Below are positions 1-8,195 of a DNA stretch of 17,546 bases, piece after piece. Location of the stretch: contig NZ_QPIP01000058.1 of assembly GCF_003344345.1 (NCBI RefSeq), positions 1 through 17,546 on the forward strand. Reading direction: 5' to 3'. Positions within the stretch are counted from its first letter, which is position 1, and every line of letters starts with the position of its first letter. Both the position numbers and the translations under genes were made by a program. The stretch comes from Wolbachia endosymbiont of Cylisticus convexus (GTDB lineage Bacteria > Pseudomonadota > Alphaproteobacteria > Rickettsiales > Anaplasmataceae). The notes beneath the pieces were generated by a model. It worked only from the letters and a program-made list of their open reading frames with translations, had not been told where the DNA came from and made no database searches.

Positions 1-1075
1 GGCTTTGTTGCATCGCTCTTTGGATAGTAGATAATGTATAATAAATTCATGAAGCTATCTCAAATTTAGCGACGCCAATTTCAATAAATTTATTGAGTAA
101 GTAGCATTTTATTAGCAATTCTTTTTCACGATTTACTTCGGATTTATTTCTAAAGCTAAACCCAAATGTTTGTTTTAGTCGCGAAAAAAAAACCTCAATA
201 TATGACCTCTTTCCATAATTTACTTTTTCTTTCCACTTCTTCATACCATCTTCATTATGTAATTTGATTAACCTAATAGCAGTGTTCCTATCAGACATGT
301 AGTCTATTTTTAAATGCTCTGCTGCACAGGTTTTTGGTAGAATTTTTGCTTTTATATTATATTCTTTGCATAATTTATAAAGCTTATGCCTATCGTACGC
401 CCTATCGGCATATAGTACTTTTACGACATGCTGAAAATCAACTTTTTTTAGCAGATCACAAGTGATCAGAGTAGACACCGTTACTGTATTTTACAGCTAT
501 GGCGTTTTTGCTATTTATATTCAACATTACATGCAATTTTCTTGTCTGTTCATAGCTGCGATACTTTCTATCTTTACTATTTTCCTTACTGTGACCAGGG
601 GTATTATTATAAATACTGATACTTGTACTGTCTATGGCAATTTCAATATCTTCCATATTGTTTTTGTCAACTCTGCAATCATTGATCTTAATATTGAGTT
701 TTTTAAACCTTCTTGAAGCCTGCGAATAGCTAATGACTGCTAAGCCTTTTCCTACTTGCTGCAAATATCCTTTTATAAACCCTACCGTTTGTCTTAAGCC
801 AATTCTAAAGAGACTAGCGACTATATGCACTAAAATCACAACTTTATCACTGTAAATATTGTTGCCACCGAACACTTTTGGACCATGTTCGTACCAATTT
901 TCTATTAATAAAATGAAAAATATTTCCTCTTTCTTGGAGAAATTTGTTATATTCATTGCAGTTACTGACTTTCATTTGCTGTGGCATATTTTTTCTTCAA
1001 TGGTTAAATGGCTATTCTATAATGAATTTTGTCAGTAACTGCCAGTTCTTTTCTCTTGAGTGATGCAACAAAGCC
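1..1075 (-). mobile_element. IS5-family-like insertion sequence, full length
   Basis: The element is bounded by near-perfect terminal inverted repeats. The left end reads GGCTTTGTTGCATCGCTC, and the right end, read inward on the other strand, is GGCTTTGTTGCATCACTC, one mismatch in 18. The interior encodes a DDE transposase in two frames on the minus strand. The element begins exactly at base 1, so the left flank and any target duplication cannot be checked. The right flank (1076-1087, ACTGGAATCCAG) is the right half of the local palindromic repeat, so the IS appears to have landed inside such a repeat. A degraded relative lies at 6297-6830. Assignment to IS5 rests on the transposase motifs; no named IS is claimed. 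Confidence 0.88.
47..956 (-). pseudogene. IS5-like DDE transposase, frameshifted
   Basis: Two overlapping minus-strand frames together make one transposase. The upstream part (ATG at 954-956, 166 codons, stop at 456) has the first catalytic Asp in IAIDSTS. The downstream part (to 47) has the second Asp in YADRAYD and the Glu in RSYIEVFFSRLK, followed by a typical KQTFGF end. The frames change near 456-470. Aligning with the related remnant at 6297-6786 places HLI..CDLLKK opposite a sequence about three residues longer, which fits a deletion of about 8 bases next to an imperfect palindrome GATCACTTGTGATC. The upstream frame reaches its stop before the A7 run, so slippage at that run cannot join the frames. 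A small-indel pseudogene is therefore more likely than programmed frameshifting. Confidence 0.8.
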
Positions 1076-1200
1076 ACTGGAATCCAGAAAATTGATCACA
1101 AACAAGACAACATTTTCGGTCAAAAACCAGTGTCTGGGCACTGGCATGACAACGTTATAAAGGAACCTGTTTCAGCTACTTTCATGACACCAGTTATCGC
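1076..1200. repeat. Intergenic repeat cluster between IS and ppdK
   Basis: No gene is visible here. At 1076-1087 is half of a CACTGGAATCCAG-type palindrome cut by the IS. At 1127-1150 is a hairpin CCAGTG-TCTGGG-CACTGG followed by CATGAC. At 1159-1191 is a copy of a repeat with core CAGCTACTTTCATGA, which recurs inverted at 4015-4038 and direct at 4118-4147. No T-rich tail typical of an intrinsic terminator follows the hairpin on the ppdK strand. Confidence 0.6.
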
Positions 1201-3870
1201 CTACTTACCCAACAAACTTATGCTAAGCTGTGCTGCCACTAACTTTGCAACCGGCACTCTATAGGGTGAGCATGACACATAATCGACCCCTGATTTGATA
1301 AAAAATTCTATGGACTGTGGATTCGCTCCATGCTCTCCACATATACCGAGTTTAATTTCTTTTCGGGTTTTTCTGCCTCTTTCAATGGCTATCTTGACTA
1401 ACTCCCCTACCCCTTCGACATCTAGCACTTCAAATGGATCGCTTTCGAATATGTTGTTTTCCTTATAGGAATCGAGGAAATTAACTGAATCATCTCTTGA
1501 GAGTCCCATGGTTGTTTGCGTTAAATCATTAGTGCCAAAACTAAAAAATTCTGCGTGTTTTGCCAGTTTATCAGCAATCAGTGCTGCTCTTGGCAGTTCT
1601 ATCATAGTTCCAATTGAATAAGCCTTGTCTGATGTCATTCCAGCGCGTGACGCTGGAATCTGCGTCTGTGAGATGACAGAGGATTCTTTCTTTGCTAGCT
1701 CGCATATCAGAATAAACTCTTTCTCACCCATGATAAAAGGAACCATAATTTCAGGTTTGACTTCTATCTTCTTTTCTTTCCTTAATTCACTTGCAGCACT
1801 AAGTATTGCCCTAATCTGCATGCTATATATTTCAGGATGAGAAATGGCAAGTCTACACCCTCGGTGGCCAAGCATTGGATTTTTTTCTGATAACTGTGCT
1901 ATTTTATTTTTTACTGATTCAACTGACTTATTCAGTGATTTGGCAATTTTCTCTATAATAGATTGATTATGGGGCAAAAACTCATGCAAAGGCGGATCAA
2001 GCAACCGTATAGTGACTTCCCTGCCCTCCATAATAGAAAATATTTCTTTGAAATCAGACTTTTGCATTTCTTCGAGTTTATTTAATGCATTTGTCCTTTC
2101 ATTTTCATCGTCAGCTATTATCAACTTTTGAATGAATTCGATTCTATCACTAGCGAAAAACATATGTTCTGTGCGACATAAGCCTATACCTTCTGCACCG
2201 AATCCTTTTGCAATTTTTGCATCTTTTGGAGTATCAGCGTTCGCTCTCACTTTGACCGTTTTGATTTCATCTATCCAGTTGATTATCGTTTTGAATTCTT
2301 GTGATAATTCAGGTGAAATTGTAGGAAGAATGCCAAGCATAACCTCCCCTGTTCCTCCGTTGATGGTAATCGGTTCACCTTTATTTACTTTTATATCCCC
2401 TATAGAAAGGAAAGTTCCATCTTTATCGATATAAAGTCCACTCACACTGCAGATGCATGGCTTACCCATTCCACGAGTTACAACAGCGGCATGCGAGGTC
2501 ATACCTCCCCGCGCTGTTACTATTCCACTTGCAGCATTCATTCCATTAATATCTTCAGGGCTCGTCTCTGATCTTACCAAAATTACTTTTTTACCCTGTT
2601 CTGCAGCTTTTTCAGCATCACTTGCACTAAATACTACATACCCAGAAGCAACACCTGGAGAAGCTGGCAGTCCTTTTCCTACTACTTCTTGATCAATTTT
2701 AACATCAAGAACTGGATGTAATAAATTGTCAAAGGTTTTTGGGTCAATTCTCAATATTCCTTCTTCTTTTGTAATCTTTCCTTCGTTTACCATATCAACT
2801 ACTATGCGAATAGCAGCTTCAGCTGTGCGCTTGCCAGATCTAGTCTGCAAAATCCATAACTTACCGTCCTGTACAGTAAATTCGATATCCTGCATGTCCT
2901 TATTGTGCCTTTCAAGTTTTTCACATACCGCGCATAATTCTAGGTAGATGCTTGGTAGCAACTTCTCCATGGTATTTTCTTGCTCCCCATTAACTGGCAT
3001 AGGAGTATAAACACCAGAAACCACATCCTCACCCTGAGCATTAATCAGAAATTCACCAAAGTATTTTTTTTCTCCAGTTGAAGGATTACGTGTAAATATC
3101 ACGCCAGTTGCAGAATTATCGTTCAGATTGCCAAAAACCATTGCCTGTACATTAACTGCAGTTCCAAGACTTTCAGAAATATTATTTATTTTTCTATAGG
3201 AAACAGCTCTATCATTCTTCCAAGAAGAAAGCACTGCATTCACTGAACTGAGCAACTGTTCTTCAATATTCTGCGGGAAATACTTTCCAGTTTTTTCATA
3301 TACTATCTTTTTGAAATTATTAACAATACCCTTTAAAACATCAATATCAAGACCAGCTAAGCTTTTTGCTCCACTTGTTTGCTGTTCAATATCAATAATG
3401 TCTTGAAATAGATTATGGTCAAGCTGTAGTACAACATTCGAGTACATCATGATGAAACGACAGTAACTATCATAGGCAAAACGTTCTCCACTTTTTTTTG
3501 CAAGACCAACAACGGTTGCATCATTTAGACCAACATTTAAGATTGTATCGAGCATGCCTGGCATTGAATTCACACCACCAGAGCGTATGGAAACTAATAA
3601 AGGATTATTTGAATCCTCGAATTTACAACCGACGTCATTTTCGAGCATCGCCATGTAGTTTTTGATCTCGTTACGTAGGTCATTAGACAATTCATTATCC
3701 TGGCAATAGGCCTGACAAACAGCAGTGGAAATTGTGAAACCAGGTGGCACAGGAATGCCAATGTTACACATTTCTGCTAGATTTGCTCCCTTCCCTCCTA
3801 GTAGATTTCTCATTGCTGCACTGCCTTCACACTTGCCTCGGCTAAAGTAATATACTGACTTTTCTTTCAT
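1201..3870 (-). CDS. ppdK: Pyruvate, phosphate dikinase
   Basis: This enzyme interconverts pyruvate, ATP and phosphate with phosphoenolpyruvate, AMP and pyrophosphate in the cytoplasm. The 889 residues are close to the usual length of about 870-890. The N-terminal nucleotide-binding domain shows LLGGKGANLAEM and SMPGMLDTILNVGLND. The swivelling phosphohistidine domain has GGMTSHAAVVTRGMGKPC (His near residue 459). The C-terminal PEP/pyruvate barrel has GLCRTEHMFF, GTMIELPRAAL, FSFGTNDLTQ and GICGEHG with the catalytic Cys near residue 843. The ATG at 3868-3870 follows GGAAAG, a good ribosome binding site. Oddity: residues of about 731-746 (SVISQTQIPASRAGMT) are encoded by a palindromic repeat lying in frame between an alpha-helical stretch and GTMIE. 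The active-site motifs are intact, so function is probably kept. Family identification is very secure. Confidence 0.97.
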   Translation of the reverse strand: MKEKSVYYFSRGKCEGSAAMRNLLGGKGANLAEMCNIGIPVPPGFTISTAVCQAYCQDNELSNDLRNEIKNYMAMLENDVGCKFEDSNNPLLVSIRSGGVNSMPGMLDTILNVGLNDATVVGLAKKSGERFAYDSYCRFIMMYSNVVLQLDHNLFQDIIDIEQQTSGAKSLAGLDIDVLKGIVNNFKKIVYEKTGKYFPQNIEEQLLSSVNAVLSSWKNDRAVSYRKINNISESLGTAVNVQAMVFGNLNDNSATGVIFTRNPSTGEKKYFGEFLINAQGEDVVSGVYTPMPVNGEQENTMEKLLPSIYLELCAVCEKLERHNKDMQDIEFTVQDGKLWILQTRSGKRTAEAAIRIVVDMVNEGKITKEEGILRIDPKTFDNLLHPVLDVKIDQEVVGKGLPASPGVASGYVVFSASDAEKAAEQGKKVILVRSETSPEDINGMNAASGIVTARGGMTSHAAVVTRGMGKPCICSVSGLYIDKDGTFLSIGDIKVNKGEPITINGGTGEVMLGILPTISPELSQEFKTIINWIDEIKTVKVRANADTPKDAKIAKGFGAEGIGLCRTEHMFFASDRIEFIQKLIIADDENERTNALNKLEEMQKSDFKEIFSIMEGREVTIRLLDPPLHEFLPHNQSIIEKIAKSLNKSVESVKNKIAQLSEKNPMLGHRGCRLAISHPEIYSMQIRAILSAASELRKEKKIEVKPEIMVPFIMGEKEFILICELAKKESSVISQTQIPASRAGMTSDKAYSIGTMIELPRAALIADKLAKHAEFFSFGTNDLTQTTMGLSRDDSVNFLDSYKENNIFESDPFEVLDVEGVGELVKIAIERGRKTRKEIKLGICGEHGANPQSIEFFIKSGVDYVSCSPYRVPVAKLVAAQLSISLLGK
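1633..1678. repeat. Palindromic repeat element inserted in-frame in ppdK
   Basis: This 46-base element is bounded by TGTCAT and ATGACA, with an inner perfect stem ATTCCAGCG / CGCTGGAAT (1637-1645 and 1651-1659) around the loop CGTGA. It belongs to the same class as the intergenic repeats at 12163-12277, 12496-12524, 15044-15072 and 15175-15201. Inside ppdK it reads without a stop and encodes about 15 residues. Protein-coding insertions of palindromic elements are documented for Rickettsia; here the insertion is inferred from the repeat structure. Confidence 0.8.
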
Positions 3871-4014
3871 TTTCTTTCCAGATTTTCACTAATATACATA
3901 CTATTCTAATAAATTTGTCAGGCGAGAGTAATAAATTTTGTAAAATTCAGCACAACTAAGTAGCCCCTTTTCCTTTCATTCCAGTGTCCCTATTGTCATC
4001 CCAGGCCTCTGTGG

Positions 4015-4038
4015 TGTCATGAAAGTAGCTGGCACTGG
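4015..4038 (-). repeat. CAGCTACTTTCATGA repeat, inverted copy
   Basis: Read on the minus strand the core is CCAGCTACTTTCATGACA, matching the direct copies at 1159-1191 and 4118-4147. It is joined to CACTGG, part of the local palindrome class. The copies lie on both sides of ppdK. Confidence 0.6.
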
Positions 4039-4117
4039 AAGTTGGTAAGCATAAAAGTAATGTTGAAATACAACGTTTCGATGACTATGAAAGAGCTGGA
4101 TCCCAGTACTGCCATCA

Positions 4118-4147
4118 TAAAGGAACCAGTGTCAGCTACTTTCATGA
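4118..4147 (+). repeat. CAGCTACTTTCATGA repeat, direct copy
   Basis: The segment shares AAAGGAACC and, a few bases on, CAGCTACTTTCATGA with 1159-1191 on the other side of ppdK, in the same orientation. It is about 80 bases from the inverted copy at 4015-4038, so the two could pair. Confidence 0.6.
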
Positions 4148-4211
4148 ACCCTCCTGCAAATTGCAATGTGTGTACAGTTATGCGTGTGACACTGGGATGA
4201 CATCTTATTCG

Positions 4212-5774
4212 CTACTCCCACTCAATAGTTGCTGGTGGCTTGGAAGTTAAGTCATATACAACCCTATTTACTCCGGAAACGTTATTAACGATTATGTTGC
4301 TAACATTTTGCAAAAAATCCCAAAATACTAACGAATGTTGACTTTTATTTTCAAATGGAAATGCATCTGCCGTCATACCATCGGATGATGTTATAGCTCT
4401 CAAAGCACAAACATATCCATATGTACGATTATCTCCCATAACCCCCACAGTTTTTATTGGTAACAGTACAGCAAAAGCCTGCCATATCTTATCGTATAGA
4501 TCGTAATTTTTCATTGTATTGATATATATTGAATCTATTTCTTGCAATATTTGCACCTTTTCTTTATCGACCTCACCTATGATCCTTACTGCAAGCCCAG
4601 GTCCAGGAAACGGATGTTGAAATACTATCTCGTCTAAAAGCCCAATTTCTTTTCCAAGCAGCCTGACTTCATCTTTAAAGAGATAGCGTAAAGGTTCTAC
4701 TAGTTTCAGATTCATTTTTTCTGGCAACCCACCAACATTGTGATGAGATTTAATTGTACTAGTATTTCCTGAAGCGTGCCCTGATTCAATTACATCGGAG
4801 TAGATTGTGCCTTGCATTAAAAAATCCACATCACCTATTTTTTTCGCCTCTTCTTCAAATACTTCAATAAAAGTATTGCCAATAATCTTTCGCTTTTCTT
4901 CTGGATCAGTTATTCCCTTTAGCTTACTTAAAAACAAGTTTGATTTATCAACGTAATTTATCGAAATCTCTTTTAACATAGCAGTGGTCTGGCTCTTGCG
5001 TAATAACCCAGTATCGATAAAAATACAGTTTAATTGTTTTCCTATAGCTTTATGTGTGAGAACTGCTGCAACACTCGAATCAACTCCCCCACTTACTGCA
5101 GCAATTACTTTTTTCGCCCCTACTAAGTTTTTAATTTTTTCCTTCTGCTTTTCAACAAATGACCTCATTGTCCAATCTCTCTCACAATTTGCAATATCTA
5201 AGAAATTAGAGAGAAGTTTACTACCATTTGTCGTAGGTTTAACTTCAGGGTGGAACTGAGTACAGTAAATCTTCCGCTTTTCGTTGGCAATTATTGCGAT
5301 TGTTTGATTTATTACACCTGAGGCAATAACAGTAAATCCTTGCGGTATAGTTTCGACACTGTCTGCATGGTTCATCAGCACACCGACTTCGGAATTAACT
5401 TCCCAAGTGTCCTTTATAATTAGAGATTCTTTTAGTATCTTGATTTTAGTTTTGCCAAATTCCTGATTGAATCCTTTTCTTACCTTTGCCCCGAAATAAT
5501 GACAAATAAGTTGCTGTCCATAACATATTCCAAGTATAGGAGCGTTTATTGTCTCGTTAAGTTTTATAATTTTATGTGCTACTTCACTTACTTCAGAGCA
5601 ATTATCATTTACAGATTGCGGCCCTCCAGAAAAAATAAATCCATTGAATTTTGATACTGTTTCAAAATTGATGTTGCTTGGAAATATCTCACAGTAAACG
5701 CCCATTTCCCTGATTTGTCTTGCGATCAGCTGTGTAAATTGTGAACCAAAATCAATAATGGCAATTGCTGACAA
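4212..5774 (-). CDS. guaA: GMP synthase (glutamine-hydrolysing)
   Basis: This enzyme converts XMP, glutamine and ATP to GMP, the last step of guanine nucleotide synthesis. The 520 residues are the normal length. The N-terminal class I glutamine amidotransferase domain has the oxyanion segment [10 protein letters not shown], the nucleophile Cys84 in GICYGQQ, and His176/Glu178 in FHPE. The ATP-pyrophosphatase P-loop is SGGVDSS (about 228-234). The dimerisation domain ends in the conserved KPPATIEWE. The start is a TTG at 5772-5774, chosen because GGAGGA lies five bases upstream and the protein begins with the expected IAIIDFGSQ. An ATG 15 bases further upstream is in another frame. All catalytic residues are present. 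Confidence 0.97.
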   Translation of the reverse strand: MSAIAIIDFGSQFTQLIARQIREMGVYCEIFPSNINFETVSKFNGFIFSGGPQSVNDNCSEVSEVAHKIIKLNETINAPILGICYGQQLICHYFGAKVRKGFNQEFGKTKIKILKESLIIKDTWEVNSEVGVLMNHADSVETIPQGFTVIASGVINQTIAIIANEKRKIYCTQFHPEVKPTTNGSKLLSNFLDIANCERDWTMRSFVEKQKEKIKNLVGAKKVIAAVSGGVDSSVAAVLTHKAIGKQLNCIFIDTGLLRKSQTTAMLKEISINYVDKSNLFLSKLKGITDPEEKRKIIGNTFIEVFEEEAKKIGDVDFLMQGTIYSDVIESGHASGNTSTIKSHHNVGGLPEKMNLKLVEPLRYLFKDEVRLLGKEIGLLDEIVFQHPFPGPGLAVRIIGEVDKEKVQILQEIDSIYINTMKNYDLYDKIWQAFAVLLPIKTVGVMGDNRTYGYVCALRAITSSDGMTADAFPFENKSQHSLVFWDFLQNVSNIIVNNVSGVNRVVYDLTSKPPATIEWE

Positions 5775-5807
5775 TGTGCTCCTCCATATTATTTAAAGCA
5801 ATGTCTG

Positions 5808-5836
5808 ATAATAAAGAAAATAATGGAGTAAGTAAA
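5808..5836 (-). promoter_or_regulatory. Candidate sigma70 promoter of guaA
   Basis: On the minus strand TTTACT (5831-5836) and TATTAT (5808-5813) are separated by exactly 17 bases. They match the consensus boxes at four and five of six positions. The implied leader is about 25-30 bases and contains the GGAGGA ribosome binding site. In AT-rich DNA such matches occur by chance, so this is a candidate only. Confidence 0.42.
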
Positions 5837-5921
5837 CTAAGACCTGTTTTAAAGCTTTGACGGACAGCGTGGGTTGGCTATGATCTATTTTTATCTAAGA
5901 AGAACTTTTTACGGTGGTACT

Positions 5922-6233
5922 TCAGAACCCCTCTTTAGGGTTAAGACATACTTCCAATTCTTCCCAACCACTATAACTTCCACCACCAACCAATGCTATA
6001 CACACTCCGGATAGAGACTTAGCCTTAATCACTTTTCCAGTTTTGTTATCTACAAACTCTTCCACTCCCTCAACTTTAATTTCGTATTTCTGGTCACTAT
6101 TTGAGCGATCCCATACAAGCATTTTTCCTATAAATAGAGCTTTGATGACCTCTTTATTTTGTACTTTATATGTTAAAAATAAGTCTTTATAAGTATTACA
6201 AAGTGGTAGTATAAAGATGTGTAGAGAAGACAA
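5922..6233 (-). CDS. Small protein of unknown function
   Basis: I do not recognise this 103-residue ORF. It has an N-terminal stretch with few charges, then a charged middle (KYEIKVEGVEEFVDNKTGKV) and a Gly/Trp-rich end (ALVGGGSYSGWEELEV). The first possible start is a TTG at 6231-6233 preceded at once by an in-frame stop, with no well-placed ribosome binding site. An ATG 15 bases upstream is in another frame and soon stops. The ORF could be a small gene or the 3' remnant of a longer one. It lies between guaA and an IS remnant, and nothing in the context gives it a role. Confidence 0.45.
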   Translation of the reverse strand: MSSLHIFILPLCNTYKDLFLTYKVQNKEVIKALFIGKMLVWDRSNSDQKYEIKVEGVEEFVDNKTGKVIKAKSLSGVCIALVGGGSYSGWEELEVCLNPKEGF

Positions 6234-6296
6234 CCTTGGTCATAGGGACCGTCTTGCAGCAAGGTTCTCTTCTCTTAAGTTGTAATAGTTTAAGGA

Positions 6297-6786
6297 AATA
6301 ATCAACTTGATCAGGTACATGTTGTTTAAAATATAAAAAATAAAGAAGTAATAGCTACGGAATACACTAATGCTATTTCACGTGATAGTACATTAGCATA
6401 TAACATGCTAAAAAAAATAGAGAATAAGTACAATATCTTATCCCTCTACGCAGATGCATTTTATGATGCAACGAATGTGTATAAAATATGTAAAGAATAT
6501 AATATAAAGCCTATAATACGGCCAAGAAAAGATGCAAAAATCTACATGTCAGAAAGAAATGAAAATATTAGTATAATAAGGTTGAGTGAGAATTATAAAG
6601 ATGGCATAGCAAATTGGAAGAAGAAATGGTGTGAGGTCCTACGTTGAAAGCTTTTTCTTTAGACTTAAAAAAACATTTGGATTTAGTTTAAAAAATAAGT
6701 CTGAAATAAATCGTGTGTCAATCAAGTGCTATTTAATAAATGAATTTACTAAAATTGGTACTGCTAAATTTGAGATAGTTATGTAA
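6297..6786 (+). pseudogene. IS5-like transposase remnant (C-terminal half)
   Basis: Translation in one frame from about 6297 gives a diverged match to the transposase at 47-956: HVV*NIKNKEVIATEYTNA against HVMLNINSKNAIAVKYSNG, with an in-frame TAA at 6327. It continues through LYADAFYDATNVYKICKEYNIK, which keeps the second Asp. Near 6626-6630 the frame shifts by one base, after which RSYVESFFFRLKKTFGF with the conserved Glu follows, ending at the TAA of 6784-6786. The first catalytic Asp region is absent. With a stop, a frameshift and truncation the gene is dead. Divergence from the 1-1075 copy suggests an older insertion of a related, not identical, element. Confidence 0.8.
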
Positions 6787-6830
6787 AGTTTTATTATTCT
6801 TAATAAATTAAGGAGCTATGCAACAAAGCC
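6297..6830 (+). mobile_element. Decayed IS5-like element, 5' truncated
   Basis: The right end at 6815-6830 (GCTATGCAACAAAGCC) matches the terminal repeat of the 1-1075 element. The distance from the stop codon to this end is 44 bases, against 46 in the intact element. Similarity of the coding part can be followed upstream to about 6297. The left terminal repeat and the first catalytic half are missing. The bases just upstream (6234-6296) show no further IS similarity that I can see. Confidence 0.75.
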
Positions 6831-6887
6831 GCGCTCCACTAAACAGATACTATTTTTTGCATTTAATTTACAATAAGCGTGAACCTG

Positions 6888-8169
6888 TTACGTGTAATGT
6901 TCTTCCACATAATCACTAATAATTGCCTTAAATTCTTCAAAAATATTATTACCTTGTAAAGTTTTGAAATATTTGCCGTCTTTGTAGACTGCTGAAACAG
7001 GTTTTTCCCCATATCCAGGCAGGCTGATCCCCAGATTTGCATGTTTGCTCTCTCCGGGACCATTTACTATGCATCCCATAACAGCGATGCTCATATGCTC
7101 TACACCTGGATTCTTTTTCTTCCATATCGGCATATGAATTTTTATGTGGCCATTTACTTCCTCAGTTAATATACGAAAACGATCGCTACTTGTGCGCCCA
7201 CAACCAGGACATGAACTAACCTGAGGGTTAAAGTAGCGCAAGCCTACAGACTGTAGTATTTCCTGACACACTACCACCTCATTAGTGCGTGATTCACCAG
7301 GACGCTGAGTTAAAGAAGCTCGTATAGTGTCTCCAATACCATTTTGCAATAAATAAGTAAGCCCTGCTGTGGTATTTATCACGCCTTTATCGCCCATACC
7401 AGCCTCAGTTAAACCCAAATGCAGCGCATAATTGGAAGATTTTGCAAGTGCCGTATAAACTAAAATTAAATCTTGCACTCTACTGATTTTACACGAAATG
7501 ATTATTTTATCTGCACTAAGGCCAATTTCTTCAGCTTTTTTTTGCACTGCCAAGAGCAGACATTACAAGCGCCTTACGCAATATAACATCAGAAGGTTTT
7601 GGATCACTGGACAAGGAGTTTTCATCCATTAGTTTTTGTGAAAGGTACTTATCAAAACTACCCCAATTTACTCCAATTCTGACAGGAAGATCATGCGTTA
7701 TTGCGTACTCTATAACTTTTTCAAATTTTTCATCACGTTTGTCGCCAAAGCCTACATTGCCTGGATTCATCCTAATTTTACCCAGCATCTTAATGTTGTC
7801 TGGATAATTCTGAACTAGCCTGTACAACTCATATTGTCCGCAGCCTACTAATATCTTATCATCAAAACCCTCTTTATTTATTTCCTCTACTATATAAGGT
7901 ATTGCTTTTGCTACCTCCTCTGAATTCAAAGCAATTCGCACCAACTCTGAACCTGCATGCACTAGTTCTATTATTTCTTTCGCATATTGCTTAGCACTGC
8001 TTTTTATGTTGTCAGGATCTATATGTACACCAAGCGCCATAGATTGAACGACTATAGGGTTATTTCCACCTATCTTCACTTGTCCAACTTTTACAGTATG
8101 AGTTTTATGCCTGGAAATTGGCGATAATTCATATGCATCATCACTCAATATCAGGTCTTTATCTAGCAT
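6888..8169 (-). pseudogene. ispG: 4-hydroxy-3-methylbut-2-enyl diphosphate synthase, split by a frameshift at an A8 run
   Basis: IspG (GcpE) is the [4Fe-4S] enzyme converting MEcPP to HMBPP in the MEP isoprenoid pathway. The first frame (8169 to 7531, 212 codons) covers the TIM-barrel half, with [28 protein letters not shown] and VRIGVNWGS. The second (7553 to 6888) covers the end of the barrel ([11 protein letters not shown]) and the reductase-like half, with the cluster ligands in SCPGCGR and GCIVNGPGE. They overlap at SALGSAKKS / [11 protein letters not shown]. The break is an A8 run on the coding strand (7536-7543); seven A's would give an uninterrupted [14 protein letters not shown]. Both halves are otherwise intact, so the gene may be a fresh pseudogene, a sequencing error, or rescued by polymerase slippage. 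It starts at ATG 8167-8169, 26 bases after the upstream gene, probably in one operon. Confidence 0.9.
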
Positions 8170-8195
8170 ATCATTAGTCGGCCAATATTGTGATA

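Larger units (their letters stand above)
3871..4211. repeat. Gene-free spacer with diverged repeats between guaA and ppdK
   Basis: No credible reading frame is seen in these 341 bases. They contain AAGTAGCCCCTTT followed by diverged CATTCCAGTG / GTCATCCCAGG half-sites (about 3958-4005). The CAGCTACTTTCATGA repeat is present inverted at 4015-4038 and direct at 4118-4147. A segment starting TGCAAATTG at 4155 resembles 12536-12579, and a half palindrome GACACTGGGATGAC lies just downstream of the guaA stop. The first 30 or so bases upstream of ppdK presumably hold its leader. I see no convincing terminator. Confidence 0.6.

Noticed and set aside
456..478. Programmed -1 frameshift in the IS transposase
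   Set aside because: The A7 run lies after the upstream frame's stop, and comparison with the remnant suggests about 8 missing bases.
462..716. 84-codon plus-strand frame in the IS
   Set aside because: It is antisense to the transposase, whose catalytic motifs are unmistakable.
2132..2692. Open plus-strand frames across ppdK
   Set aside because: They are complementary shadows of the ppdK reading frame and lack ribosome binding sites and family resemblance.
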